This document shows positions 36,274 to 45,127 of a DNA stretch of 64,000 nucleotides, piece by piece; the stretch's first letter is position 1; the number at the start of each line of letters is the position of its first letter. Below the pieces are notes generated by a model. The model searched no databases and was not told where the DNA came from. It was given only the letters and a program-made list of their open reading frames with translations. The DNA comes from Pseudosulfitobacter pseudonitzschiae. GTDB lineage: Bacteria > Pseudomonadota > Alphaproteobacteria > Rhodobacterales > Rhodobacteraceae. The stretch spans positions 434,001 through 498,000 of the forward strand of contig NZ_CP022415.1 in NCBI RefSeq assembly GCF_002222635.1. The letters run 5' to 3'. Both the position numbers and the translations under genes were made by a program.

Positions 36274-36519
36274 CGCCTGCTCCGGTCACGTTGCTCAGGT
36301 AAGAGAACGTCCCCAATTTGGTCACATCCATCCCTCATTATCAGAGGGTTGCAGACGGTTTAACCACAGATATTGGCCACATTATGTCGCGTTTCATAAC
36401 AAAAGTATACTTCTAGCGTGCATTGTGCGCCTTCAAGCAACGTGTAAGTTGATGTAAACTTGCGCAATGTGCGCACGCGCTGGCTTAAAGCGGGGGTTTG
36501 GGGCACCCGCAGCCTGTTT
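36274..36519. other. Upstream region of kpsT
   Basis: An AT-richer gap of the kind that holds a promoter, with no gene seen. It contains the short dyad AAGTT-N6-AACTT (36446-36461) and two related GTGCGC-rich stretches near 36421-36430 and 36463-36478. No clear -35/-10 pair could be assigned. Confidence 0.4.
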
Positions 36520-36557
36520 GACCGTCGCGGCAGAGGTCTGGTTCTGCCGCGACGGTC
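36520..36557 (-). terminator. Long perfect hairpin after the CDF transporter gene
   Basis: GACCGTCGCGGCAGA (36520-36534) pairs perfectly over 15 bp with TCTGCCGCGACGGTC (36543-36557), loop 8 nt. It lies 34 nt after the CDF stop. There is no T-tract on either side, so it is a probable terminator or mRNA-end stabiliser. Confidence 0.65.
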
Positions 36558-36591
36558 AGGCGCTGCCCTTGGTACCTGTGTCAGTGCTGCC

Positions 36592-37521
36592 TTAACCGTG
36601 CCCGATCCGGGCGTTGTCCTCGCAGACTGTGTCAGAGGTTTCGACCTCCAGCGTGCTGTGCCCGATGTCGAACCCCGCCAGCACATCGCGTACCACCGTG
36701 CGGGTTACATCCGGCGTGGCACCTGCCTCCAGCACCAGATGCGCATCCAGTGCAGGATCGTTCTCGCCCATCATCCACAGGTGTACGTGATGCACCGACG
36801 CCACGCCGGGGGCGGCCTCGATGGCGTCAATCACCGCATTTGTGTCCAGTCCCGGAGGGCTGCCCAGCATCAGAATACGCACCACGCCGGGCATTTCGCT
36901 GAATGATTGCCACAGGATATAACCTGCGATCAGCAGCGTGACCAACGGATCAACCCATGACCAGCCGAACAGCAAGATCACCGTGCCCGCGATAATCACC
37001 GCAACCGATCCCAGCGCATCGGCCACATTGTGCAGGAACGCCGCGCGCATGTTCACGCTGCCCGCCTGCATCCGCCAGACCAGCGCCGCCGTGACCAGAT
37101 CGACCAGCAATGCAAAGCCTGCCACCGCCACGATAATCCAGCCCGCCACTTCTGTCGGTTCAAAGAACCGCAGCACAGCCTCGTAGACCAGATAAAAGCC
37201 GATGATGATCAGCGTGGTATAGTTGATCAACGCGGCAACCACTTCGATCCGGTCATAGCCGAAGGTCATCCGCGCATCCGCAGGCCGTCGCGCAATCTTG
37301 CGCGCACCAAAGGCGATGATCAGCGCAATCGCATCCGAAAGGTTGTGCAGTGCATCCGCAATCAGTGACAGACTGCCCGCAACGATTCCGCCGATGATCT
37401 GCGCCATCGTCAGCAGCAGGTTGACCGCGATGGCACCTGCCACCCGCGCGTCGCCCGCATTCGGGTCGATGTGGTGATGATGGCCGCCGCTGCCGTGGGC
37501 GTGGCTGTGATCATGGGGCAT
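36592..37521 (-). CDS. Cation diffusion facilitator family metal exporter
   Basis: 309 aa from the ATG at 37521 with AGGAAAA upstream. The N-terminus is His-rich (HDHSHAHGSGGHHHH), then six membrane helices. The transport site is seen as DALHNLSDAIAL in helix 2 and HNVADALGSV in helix 5 (HxxxD in both), the pattern of Zn/Cd-type CDF antiporters. The C-terminal domain includes VHHVHLWMMGEND and a second His-rich part. It effluxes Zn, Cd or Co from the cytoplasm. It lies downstream of an ArsR-family sensor gene on the same strand and is probably controlled by it. Confidence 0.92.
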   Translation of the reverse strand: MPHDHSHAHGSGGHHHHIDPNAGDARVAGAIAVNLLLTMAQIIGGIVAGSLSLIADALHNLSDAIALIIAFGARKIARRPADARMTFGYDRIEVVAALINYTTLIIIGFYLVYEAVLRFFEPTEVAGWIIVAVAGFALLVDLVTAALVWRMQAGSVNMRAAFLHNVADALGSVAVIIAGTVILLFGWSWVDPLVTLLIAGYILWQSFSEMPGVVRILMLGSPPGLDTNAVIDAIEAAPGVASVHHVHLWMMGENDPALDAHLVLEAGATPDVTRTVVRDVLAGFDIGHSTLEVETSDTVCEDNARIGHG

Positions 37522-37766
37522 TGGAATTTTCCTGTACGCTTGAAGATAGAGGGGGACAAGCCCGACAAGGGGCGGGCTTTGGCGGTTTATGTAAGGTGGG
37601 GCCGTTGGTTCAGACAGCAGCCTGCCAGAGTACACCGGCCAGCATCGCGCCAGAAATGGCAAAGCACGGATGGGCCGCAAAAGGCCCGCGCGGCTCCTTG
37701 GGTCATGCCTTGGGCCAGCCGCGCATCAACCCGTGACGCGGGGATTGTGGTGTCATGTCCTTGGGG
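37522..37766 (-). other. Gap between arsR and the CDF gene with a TGA-interrupted reading frame
   Basis: An ATG at 37774 overlaps the arsR stop (ATGGCTGA) and opens a frame of 23 codons, stops at TGA (37705-37703), then continues in the same frame for 30 codons to a second TGA (37612-37610). The second part ends in a hydrophobic run (CFAISGAMLAGVLWQAAV). It may be the remnant of a small membrane-protein gene or chance. Confidence 0.3.
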
Positions 37767-38126
37767 TCAGCCATGATCGTGATCCTTGCAAGGGGCCGCG
37801 CTGTCCGCGCAACAGGCGGTCAGCAGAAATTCCGACAGGTGCCGCACTTGTTCATAGGCGACAGCCGCGCAGATGATCGACCGGCCTTGGCGTGCCTGTG
37901 TCACCAGTCCGGCCTGTGCCAGCACTTTGACGTGATGTGTCAGCGTGCTGCCCGTCACGCCTGCGCGATCGCCCAAGGCGCCGATGCTTAGCCCCTCGGG
38001 GCCAGCCCGCACCAGCGCGCGCAGTACACACAGGCGTTGCTCGGATCCAAGGGCGGCAAAGCTGCTGGCCGCAAGGGTCAGGTCCAGATCATCGGTCACG
38101 GCGGGGATGTGCGAATCTATTTTCAT
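37767..38126 (-). CDS. ArsR-family metal-sensing repressor
   Basis: 119 aa from the ATG at 38126. It is a winged-helix ArsR/SmtB domain (SEQRLCVLRALVRAGPEGLS, then GVTGSTLTHHVKVLAQAGLV as the recognition helix). The C-terminus is rich in ligands: Cys-Cys at about 105-106, a further Cys, and HDH at the end (CCADSAAPCKDHDHG), which suggests a thiol/His metal site. The CDF exporter gene downstream fits an arsR-efflux operon. Two matched palindromes directly upstream are probable operators for autoregulation. Confidence 0.88.
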   Translation of the reverse strand: MKIDSHIPAVTDDLDLTLAASSFAALGSEQRLCVLRALVRAGPEGLSIGALGDRAGVTGSTLTHHVKVLAQAGLVTQARQGRSIICAAVAYEQVRHLSEFLLTACCADSAAPCKDHDHG

Positions 38127-38187
38127 ATTTCTAAAAATATAGAAATGAAGTGCCAGTGCCAACCTATATTTCGATAAAACTCGAAAT
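38127..38187. promoter_or_regulatory. Two matched ArsR-type operators
   Basis: ATTTCTA-N6-TAGAAAT (38127-38146) and ATTTCGA-N6-TCGAAAT (38168-38187) are both perfect 20-bp dyads, with starts 41 bp apart, about four helical turns. The first abuts the arsR start codon; both lie in the divergent gap to the DNA-glycosylase-like gene. Confidence 0.65.
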
Positions 38188-38236
38188 GATACCGCGATCT
38201 ACTTGCCCGCGCGCCTGTGTCGCTTATACCACTACT

Positions 38237-38818
38237 ATGGCCATCACCGACGACATCTCGACCTGCACGCTCTGCTCTCAACGATTTGCGGGTACTGCCA
38301 CCGGCCACCAACCCCGTCCGGTGGTCTGGTTCGGCGCAGGCGCGCGAATTCTGGTGGCGGGGCAAGCTCCCGGCGCGCGGGTCCATGCCTCGGGCAAACC
38401 CTTTGACGACCCGTCAGGTGACCGGCTGCGCGACTGGATGGGCATAGACCGGGCCACATTCTACGATATGTCCCGCATCGCCGTGCTGCCGATGGCGTTC
38501 TGTTTTCCCGGCTATAACGCCAAGGGCGCAGACTTGCCGCCGCCGCCCGTCTGCCACAAAACGTGGCGCAAGGCTGCGATGGACCACATCGGGCCGGTTC
38601 CGCTGACCTTGCTGATCGGCGGCTATGCCCAGAAATGGCACCTGAACGCGCGTGCCTCGGTGACCGATACCGTTGCGGGCTGGCGCGACCATGCGCCCGC
38701 CGTCTTTCCCCTGCCGCATCCGTCGTGGCGTAACACCGGTTGGATCCGAAAAAACCCGTGGTTTGCGTCCGACCTCTTGCCAGCACTGCGCGAAGCGGTT
38801 CAAAAGGCCCTGACATGA
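38237..38818 (+). CDS. Uracil-DNA glycosylase superfamily protein
   Basis: 193 aa from the ATG at 38237; the longer frame from 38150 runs through the operator palindrome. The superfamily motifs are ILVAGQAPGARVHASGKPF (water-activating loop, GQAPG form) and FPLPHPSWRN (the HPS-type DNA-minor-groove loop). CTLCSQRF near the N-terminus holds two Cys, but the other Fe-S ligands of family 4/5 enzymes are not evident. It is similar to short proteobacterial UDG-like proteins whose activity is untested. It overlaps the SseB-domain gene (ATGA). Confidence 0.82.
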   Translation: MAITDDISTCTLCSQRFAGTATGHQPRPVVWFGAGARILVAGQAPGARVHASGKPFDDPSGDRLRDWMGIDRATFYDMSRIAVLPMAFCFPGYNAKGADLPPPPVCHKTWRKAAMDHIGPVPLTLLIGGYAQKWHLNARASVTDTVAGWRDHAPAVFPLPHPSWRNTGWIRKNPWFASDLLPALREAVQKALT

Positions 38819-39606
38819 CAGAGCATACACCCATCGACGCCGCCCACGCGGCCATGACCGCAGCACCGGATGACGACACAGTGCGCCTGCGGTTCTATGA
38901 ACGTCTCGCCGCCAGCGAGCTTTTTGTCCTGCTCGAAGGCGAAGCCGATGGCGACAGGATCACCCCGCAACTGTTCGAAGCCGAAGGCACGCAATACGTC
39001 CTTGCCTTCGACCGTGAGGAACGGCTGGCAGGCTTTGCCGGCCCCGCTGCCGCCTATGCTGCGCTGTCGGGGCGCGTTACCGCCGGTTTGCTGGCCACCA
39101 ACAGCCTTGGTCTGGGCCTGAACCTCGAGGTGGCCCCTTCCGCGATCCTGCTGCCTGCGGATGCGATGGCGTGGCTGGACAGCACGCTGGGCAACGCCCC
39201 CCAAAACGTCGAGGCCAAGATCGAAAGCCTGACCGCACCCATGGGGCTGCCCGACAGCCTGATCGAAGCCATCGACGAGAAACTGGCCACCGCCACCGGT
39301 CTGGCACGCTATGCCTGCCTTGTGGGGGTGACCTATGCGGGCGGCGGCGCGGGCCATATGCTGGGCTTTGTCGGTGCCTTGCCACAGGCAGAAAGCGCAT
39401 TGACCCAAGTCGCCTCAGAGGCGCTGACGTTCTCTGGCATCGAAGCGGGTGCAATGGATGTCGCGTTTTTCCGCGCTGACGATCCGATGGCTGAACGTCT
39501 GGCCCGCACCGGCCTGCGGTTCGACCTGCCGCAGCCCGAAGACCTGTCGGACCGTGTCCGCCCTGCACCGGGGTCGGACCCGTCCAAACCGCCGATCCTG
39601 AAATAA
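38815..39606 (+). CDS. SseB N-terminal domain protein
   Basis: 263 aa, start overlapping the previous stop (ATGA). The SseB-like domain covers about 20-125 (RLRFYERLAASELFVLLEGE, LVLAFDREERLAGFAG-like, LEVAPSAILLPADAMAWL). The remainder is soluble and Ala-rich. Function unknown. It is coupled to the glycosylase-like gene and followed by a strong terminator. Confidence 0.85.
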   Translation: MTEHTPIDAAHAAMTAAPDDDTVRLRFYERLAASELFVLLEGEADGDRITPQLFEAEGTQYVLAFDREERLAGFAGPAAAYAALSGRVTAGLLATNSLGLGLNLEVAPSAILLPADAMAWLDSTLGNAPQNVEAKIESLTAPMGLPDSLIEAIDEKLATATGLARYACLVGVTYAGGGAGHMLGFVGALPQAESALTQVASEALTFSGIEAGAMDVAFFRADDPMAERLARTGLRFDLPQPEDLSDRVRPAPGSDPSKPPILK

Positions 39607-39612
39607 TTGCGC

Positions 39613-39644
39613 GCAATCCGGTGCGCCACACTGCGCTGGATTGC
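39613..39644 (+). terminator. Hairpin after the SseB-domain gene
   Basis: GCAATCC (39613-39619) pairs with GGATTGC (39638-39644), with additional GTGCGC/GCGC pairing inside. It lies 6 nt after the stop; the T-tract is weak. Confidence 0.6.
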
Positions 39645-39764
39645 AACAAACTTGCAAGATGATCACAAAAGCCCGCCGTGGCCTCACATCCGCGTCAGGT
39701 GGGGTGCTTCTGTTCGCGCTTTGTGGCTTTCTTTCACGCAACCACCGCGCAAAAGGAGCCATTC

Positions 39765-40292
39765 ATGACCCGTTTCGTCCTCGCGATCTCGGTCGCAGCC
39801 ACCGCCCTGATCCTGACCACATCCGCCTTTGCGGGGCCGCAATACGTTGATCGCACAGGCTACGCCGTGTCCGGCTATGACGTGGTCGCCTACTTCGACC
39901 TTGATCAGAACCCCGTCGGGATGGCGCAACCTGCCGCCATTCCCGGTCGCGCAGACATCACTGCCGAGTACAACGGTGCCACCTTTGCCTTTTCGTCCAA
40001 GGCCAACCGCGCCCGATTTTTGGCCGACCCCGCGACCTTTGCACCGCAATACGACGGCCATTGCGCCTATGGCGTGGCAAAGGGCAGCAAAGTGCCCGCC
40101 AATCCGAACCTGTGGCGCATTGTGGATGGCAAGCTGTATCTCAATATCACACCGGATGTCGTGCTTGACTGGGAACGGGACATTCCCGCCAACCTGACCA
40201 GAAGCACGGCCAACTGGGTATCGCTTGATCCCAAACCGGCATCCCGCCGGGGTATTCCCAAATTCAAGTCGCCCGTACCGGAAAAGAACTAG
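39765..40292 (+). CDS. YHS domain-containing secreted protein
   Basis: 175 aa from the ATG at 39765 with AAAAGGAG upstream. Signal peptide of about 23 residues (cleavage near AFA-GP). The YHS-type domain is seen as GYAVSGYDVVAYFDLDQNP and YNGATFAFSSKANRARFLAD, then PQYDGHCAYGVAKG with the conserved Cys. YHS proteins are often tied to metal handling; here it is a periplasmic protein of unknown ligand. The rhodanese and esterase genes follow on the same strand. Confidence 0.85.
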   Translation: MTRFVLAISVAATALILTTSAFAGPQYVDRTGYAVSGYDVVAYFDLDQNPVGMAQPAAIPGRADITAEYNGATFAFSSKANRARFLADPATFAPQYDGHCAYGVAKGSKVPANPNLWRIVDGKLYLNITPDVVLDWERDIPANLTRSTANWVSLDPKPASRRGIPKFKSPVPEKN

Positions 40293-40380
40293 GGGAAAAT
40301 CCGTCTTGCCCATACATTCGGGCGGCGACGCACAGCGCCGGAAACAGCGCCCCGATTTCCTTCAACCTGAAGCAGACATC

Positions 40381-40848
40381 ATGGCCAAACGCACGCCCCT
40401 TTTAACCCGCCGCCGTGCGATCGGCCTTGGTGCCGCTGTCGTGCTGACAGGATCTGCGGTTTTCGGCGGGCGCTGGTTCAACATAACAGCCCGTAACGAG
40501 GGCACCGCGCTGACGCCGCTTCAGGCACACGCACAGGCGCTGGCGGGTCAGTTGATGTTGGTCGACATTCGCCAGCCTGATGAATGGGCGCTGACCGGTG
40601 TGGGGCAGGGGGCGCATCCGCTGGACATGCGCAATCCTGATTTCGCAGCAGAGCTGGGCGGGCTGGTACAGGGCGATCCGGACCGGCCAATCGCGCTGAT
40701 CTGCGCCCGTGGCGTGCGATCGCGATATTTGGCAGGGCAGTTGGCGAAGTCGGGTTTTGACAATGTGCGCGACGTGCCCGAAGGGATGTTGGGTTCTGGC
40801 GCAGGACCGGGCTGGATCAAGCGCGGCCTGCCTGTGGCCCATCCATGA
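40381..40848 (+). CDS. Rhodanese-like protein with N-terminal membrane or Tat-type signal
   Basis: 155 aa. The N-terminus TRRRAIGLGAAVVLTGSAVF is a twin-arginine-like or uncleaved signal, so the protein is probably exported or anchored facing the periplasm. The rhodanese domain has VDIRQPDEWALTGV and the active-site loop CARGVRS with catalytic Cys (about 115). It may transfer sulfane sulfur or act as a thiol-redox protein. Its stop overlaps the next start (ATGA). Confidence 0.85.
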   Translation: MAKRTPLLTRRRAIGLGAAVVLTGSAVFGGRWFNITARNEGTALTPLQAHAQALAGQLMLVDIRQPDEWALTGVGQGAHPLDMRNPDFAAELGGLVQGDPDRPIALICARGVRSRYLAGQLAKSGFDNVRDVPEGMLGSGAGPGWIKRGLPVAHP

Positions 40849-41708
40849 CGCAAAGCGGGGCGGCAATGCAGCAGTATGTCAAATTCCTTACCGCGCTCGT
40901 TGTGCTGATCATGTCGGCCCGGACGGCTATGGCGGGTTGTGGTGACGGGCCTGCTGCGTGCGAGATCACTGATGGTACTTATCACATCAGCTTACCAGTT
41001 GGCCCAGCCAAAGGCACGATCATGTTTCTGCATGGCTATGGAGGCAACGGTCAGGGTGCATTGCGCCCCGAAGGCTGGGCAGGAACGGCGCTAGCGCGTG
41101 GTTATGCAGTGATTGGCCCTGATGGCAGCCCGATGACGGGGGGCAACGGGCGCAGTTGGTCCTTTCATCCCGACTGGCCGAAAGACCGTGACGATGTCGG
41201 TTTCCTGATGGCGGTGCGCGATGATGCCGCCGCGCGCTTTGACCTTGATGCGGATCAGATGGTGCTGGCAGGGTTTTCTATTGGCGGGTCGATGACCCAT
41301 TACACCGCTTGCGCCGTCCCCGATGCCTTTGCCGCCTATATGCCCGTCGCGGGGGCGTTCTGGCGGCCGCATCCCGACGGTTGCGCGGGGCCGGTAAAAC
41401 TGTTGCACACCCATGGCTGGACAGACACCACTGTCCCGCTGGAAGGGCGCGTTGTGCGTGGTGTGGATGTGAATGACCCGCAGGCCTTTGTGCAGGGCGA
41501 TGTGTTTTATGCGATGCAATTGTGGCGGCAGATCAACGGCTGCGTGCAACTGCGCGCTGACCGGTTCGTGACCACGGGGCCGTTCCTGCGCCGCGCTTGG
41601 GACCGCTGCGCGCCTGATACAGCGCTGGAATTTGCGCTGTTCGACGGCGGGCACCGTGTGCCGGATGGATGGATCACAATGGCGCTGGACTGGCGCGAGG
41701 CTCTTTGA
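40845..41708 (+). CDS. Secreted alpha/beta-hydrolase (PHB depolymerase/esterase LpqC-like)
   Basis: 287 aa from the ATG overlapping the rhodanese stop; an ATG at 40866 would shorten it by seven residues and still leave a signal peptide (cleavage near AMA-GC). It has an alpha/beta-hydrolase fold: FLHGYGGNG forms the oxyanion hole, GFSIGGS is the nucleophile elbow (Ser), HTHGWTDTTVPLEG gives the Asp, and DGGHRVPDG the His. Resembles LpqC/feruloyl esterase-type polyester or carbohydrate esterases. Substrate unknown. Confidence 0.85.
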   Translation: MTQSGAAMQQYVKFLTALVVLIMSARTAMAGCGDGPAACEITDGTYHISLPVGPAKGTIMFLHGYGGNGQGALRPEGWAGTALARGYAVIGPDGSPMTGGNGRSWSFHPDWPKDRDDVGFLMAVRDDAAARFDLDADQMVLAGFSIGGSMTHYTACAVPDAFAAYMPVAGAFWRPHPDGCAGPVKLLHTHGWTDTTVPLEGRVVRGVDVNDPQAFVQGDVFYAMQLWRQINGCVQLRADRFVTTGPFLRRAWDRCAPDTALEFALFDGGHRVPDGWITMALDWREAL

Positions 41709-41733
41709 CAGTAGCAATGCTGCCTGAACCTTA

Positions 41734-41756
41734 GCCGAATTGCCCCCTTATTCGGC
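41734..41756. terminator. Short dyad at the convergent esterase/opgH ends
   Basis: GCCGAAT (41734-41740) and ATTCGGC (41750-41756) form a perfect 7-bp dyad that includes the opgH stop codon. It may end transcripts from both sides. Confidence 0.35.
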
Positions 41757-43601
41757 AGCCAGCTTGCCGCCACCTTCCAGATCGGCCCGCAGCGCGGCGC
41801 GCAAGGCACGTGCGCGGCCCACGATGGCGGGTTCATGCAGCGTCAACGGGCTGTCCATGCGGAACCCCGCAGGGGCGTGCCGCGCAAGGTTCACCGAACT
41901 GAGCGCAGACAGTGGCACCGCCAGCAGCAGGCTTGCCACGATCGGCACCAGCCACCAAGAGATCAACCCTGCGATCAACCCCGCAGACAGTAAAACGCCC
42001 AGCGTGGTCTCGACCCAGTGGAATTTCAGCAGCACAGACACCGGTTGGCGTGAACCTTCGCGGTTTTGTGGGGCCCAGGATTCGCGCCGCGACAGCAGCG
42101 CGCGCAGTACGGCTTTGGTCTGCTGGATCATCAGGATCGGTGCATAGGCGACCGACAGGGCCACTTCGGTCAGAAACGCGGTGCCAAAGGCCCGCTTGCC
42201 GCCGAACATCCGCACCGCGCCTGGGCGCATGGCGATGACCAGCGCCGAGGTCACTTTGGGCGTCAGCAGCATCGCATACATGATCACCAGAAACGCGGCA
42301 CTGTCGATATGGCTCATCTCGGGTGGCCACGAGGGAAACAGCGGATTGGCCTCGTTGAAATACCGGATTACGTTGGTTTCCGCGTCCTTGCCCAGTAGCG
42401 TCCAGAACACCAGCAGCACGAACCACGCAGGGCTCATCAGATAGGCCATCGCGCCCTGAAACAGGTGAAAGCGGCTGACCGGATGCAGCCCCTTGGTGCC
42501 CAGCAAACGCAAGTGTTGCAGGTTGCCACGACACCAGCGGCGGTCGCGCAGAACATAATCGACCAGCGTGCCCGGTGTTTCTTCAAAGCTGCCCGCCACG
42601 CGCGGCAGAAACTTTACGGTCCAGCCCGCACGACGCAAAAGCGACGCTTCGACAAAGTCGTGGCTGAGTATCAGATCACGCCCGCCACGGATGTGCGGCA
42701 GGCCTGCGGCGCTGGCAAAGGCATCGACACGGATGATCGCATTGTGACCCCAATAGTTGCCCTCGGCGCGCGCCCAGCGGGCCAAACCTTCGGCCAGAAG
42801 CCAGCCATAGGCCATGTTGGAAAACTGCTGGATGCGGGCAAATACGGTTTCGGCACCGATCAGTTGCGGAAAGCTTTGGATCAATCCGGCTTGGGGGTCG
42901 GCGGCCATTTCGTCGGACAGGCGCACAATCGCGCGGCCCGTCATCAGGCTGTCGGCGTCCAGCACCAGCATGGCGTCATGGGCCGCGCCCCAGCCGGTGA
43001 TCCAGTCGGCCAGATTGCCCACCTTCTTGTCCACGTTCTGCGCGCGACGGCGGTAGTAGACAGTCATCCCTTCAGGGACGTCACGGCGCAACACTTCAAA
43101 GGCGTGCAATTCGCGCTTGGCGATCTCGGGGTCTTGGGTGTCGCTGAGGATGAACAGCGCATAGCGGTGCATCGGATTGCGGGCCGCCACATCGTTCAGC
43201 ATGGCAGCGGCATTGCCAAAGACATCCCACGTCACTTCGTTGTAAACTGGCACCAGCAGGGCCACGTCCATCGGCGCGCCGCGCCGCGCGGGCACCCGTG
43301 CCTCGAACCGGCTAACCAAGGCAACGCCGACCGTGCTGACAGCCAACGAGACCCACACGAACGTCAGCCCGATCATCGCCAGAAGCGCCCATTCGACAAA
43401 GCTCATGCCTGCCTGAACCAATACACCGTGCAGACCCCAAAGCAGCAAGCCGGTGATGATCAACGCGGGTGCAAAAACCGCCAGCCGCCAGCCGAACCCG
43501 TCCTGCGCACAGGGGCGTGTACCGGGGGCGCGGCGCAGGTCTTGCTTTGGCATGGCCAAAGGCGCAGGCGGGGGCATACGGGTCAAATCGGTCTGGGTCA
43601 T
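41748..43601 (-). CDS. opgH: Glucans biosynthesis glucosyltransferase H
   Basis: 617 aa, start overlapping the opgG stop (ATGA). Family GT2: VALLVPVYNEVTWDVFGNAA, the DxD as LVLDADSLMTG, and the processive motif RDRRWCRGNLQHL (the QxxRW-type). Several membrane helices lie at both ends (about 42-90 and 390-560). It polymerises beta-1,2-glucan from UDP-glucose into the periplasm for osmoregulated periplasmic glucans. It is shorter than E. coli OpgH (about 850 aa), as is usual in alphaproteobacteria. Confidence 0.94.
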   Translation of the reverse strand: MTQTDLTRMPPPAPLAMPKQDLRRAPGTRPCAQDGFGWRLAVFAPALIITGLLLWGLHGVLVQAGMSFVEWALLAMIGLTFVWVSLAVSTVGVALVSRFEARVPARRGAPMDVALLVPVYNEVTWDVFGNAAAMLNDVAARNPMHRYALFILSDTQDPEIAKRELHAFEVLRRDVPEGMTVYYRRRAQNVDKKVGNLADWITGWGAAHDAMLVLDADSLMTGRAIVRLSDEMAADPQAGLIQSFPQLIGAETVFARIQQFSNMAYGWLLAEGLARWARAEGNYWGHNAIIRVDAFASAAGLPHIRGGRDLILSHDFVEASLLRRAGWTVKFLPRVAGSFEETPGTLVDYVLRDRRWCRGNLQHLRLLGTKGLHPVSRFHLFQGAMAYLMSPAWFVLLVFWTLLGKDAETNVIRYFNEANPLFPSWPPEMSHIDSAAFLVIMYAMLLTPKVTSALVIAMRPGAVRMFGGKRAFGTAFLTEVALSVAYAPILMIQQTKAVLRALLSRRESWAPQNREGSRQPVSVLLKFHWVETTLGVLLSAGLIAGLISWWLVPIVASLLLAVPLSALSSVNLARHAPAGFRMDSPLTLHEPAIVGRARALRAALRADLEGGGKLAAE

Positions 43602-45127
43602 GGGGTGGTCCAACGATAAAGCCAAAGCTCGGTCAGGGCAGCGTCGCCCAGCAGCAGTTGCACCCGAAACTCGGCCAGCTTGGCCTCTTCGGGATAGAAG
43701 GTGAAGGCAAGCCGCAGCCCGCCTGTGGCGGGATTGCGCTGTAGGTTGCCTTCGGTCACGGTGCCTGCGCTGGTGGTCACGGTCTTGGTGATCGTGTCCA
43801 GATCGTCGGGCAGATTGGGGCCGGGCGCAAAGTCGATGGCAAAGACGCGGCCACCTTCGGGGCGGGCCCCTGCGGCGGTGTTGATCACGCGCATCGGTTC
43901 GGCGTCTGACACCGGCGCAGGGTCGGCACCCCAGTCCAGTTGATAGGTCATGCGATGTTCGGCCCCTGCGGGGATCACCTCGGCGGGCCGCCAATAGGCG
44001 ACGATATTGTCGTACACTTCGAGGTCGGCGGGAATTTCAACCAGTGCGACCGCGCCTTTGCCCCAGCCCTCGCCGGGGGTGACCCACAGGCTGGGACGGT
44101 TGTGATAATGCGCTTCCAAGTCGTTGAATTGCTCAAGCTTGCGCGTACGTTGCATCAGGCCAAAGCCTTTTGGGTTCACATCGACAAAGGAACTGATCTG
44201 CAAGGTGGTCGGGTTGGACAGTGGCCGCCAGATCATCTCGCCACCACCATTGTGGATCAGCAAACCGTCACTGTCATGCACCGCAGGGCGGAAATCATCG
44301 AACCGCTGGCGGTCGGTGTCGTCGAACAGGAACATCGAGGTCAGCGGCGCAATGCCCAGATGGGTCAGATCGGTCCGCGCGAACAGATGCGCACTGATAT
44401 GCATACGCAGCACATCGCCGGGGGTGATGTGGAACGTATAGGCGCCCGTCACCGACGGGCTGTCGAGCAGCGCATGTACCACAATCGTGGCATTGCCGTG
44501 GACGGGGCGTTCCAGCCACAGGCCGATAAAATCGGGAAACTCTTCGCCCGCCGGATCGCCGGTGTTGATCGCAAGACCGCGCGCAGACAGGCCATAGGTT
44601 TCGCCAGCGCCAAGACCGCGGAAATAGCTCGCCCCCTGGAACACCGCATATTCTTCGAAAATGTCGGGTTTGTGCAACTCTGCCCGCAGTCGCAACCCGC
44701 TGTAGCCTAGCGTTTCGTCCAGCTCGACAGGCGGGAATTGGTCGGTTTTGTCAAAGACACCCATGTCGAAAACCAGTGGTCGGGCGATGCCCTCGTCCAC
44801 TTCGTACATCGCCACGGCCTGCGGAAAATACAGGCCCGGCGGGAACACATCGACACGTTGGGGGGTGTCGGTGCCCTCCCACAGAGCATTGCGGGAATCG
44901 AACCAGATCTTGCGATATTGGTCATAAGTCAGATTGCGCCAGCTTTCGGGGATTTGCGGGCGTGGCGTATAGCTTTCGGCGGCCATTTCACGCGCGCGCT
45001 GGATCAGACTGCGCGGATCGAACCGCACGGGCGCGCCCACTTGCAAACCAGGCTCGTCCGCCCAGCCAAGGGAGGGGGCAGTGGCTGCAAAAGCCGCAAG
45101 GGATGCAAGAACTTCGCGTCGTAACAT
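43598..45127 (-). CDS. opgG: Glucans biosynthesis protein G
   Basis: 509 aa from the ATG at 45127, which overlaps the opgC stop (TAATG). It has a signal peptide (LRREVLASLAAFAATAPSLGWA), possibly Tat-type, with the mature protein in the periplasm. GSSYFRGLG-like (ASYFRGLGAGETYGLSARGL) and FLFDDTDRQRFDDFRPAVHD are OpgG family blocks; QVDVFPPGLYFPQAV-like and WVTPGEGWGKGAV also fit. OpgG/OpgD shape or cut beta-glucan. It sits between opgC and opgH in one coupled operon. Confidence 0.94.
   Translation of the reverse strand: MLRREVLASLAAFAATAPSLGWADEPGLQVGAPVRFDPRSLIQRAREMAAESYTPRPQIPESWRNLTYDQYRKIWFDSRNALWEGTDTPQRVDVFPPGLYFPQAVAMYEVDEGIARPLVFDMGVFDKTDQFPPVELDETLGYSGLRLRAELHKPDIFEEYAVFQGASYFRGLGAGETYGLSARGLAINTGDPAGEEFPDFIGLWLERPVHGNATIVVHALLDSPSVTGAYTFHITPGDVLRMHISAHLFARTDLTHLGIAPLTSMFLFDDTDRQRFDDFRPAVHDSDGLLIHNGGGEMIWRPLSNPTTLQISSFVDVNPKGFGLMQRTRKLEQFNDLEAHYHNRPSLWVTPGEGWGKGAVALVEIPADLEVYDNIVAYWRPAEVIPAGAEHRMTYQLDWGADPAPVSDAEPMRVINTAAGARPEGGRVFAIDFAPGPNLPDDLDTITKTVTTSAGTVTEGNLQRNPATGGLRLAFTFYPEEAKLAEFRVQLLLGDAALTELWLYRWTTP

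Noticed and set aside
39660-39669. TGATCACAAA before the YHS gene as a second site of the sdh regulator
   Set aside because: Only one half-site is present, and a match of this length could arise by chance in 64 kb.
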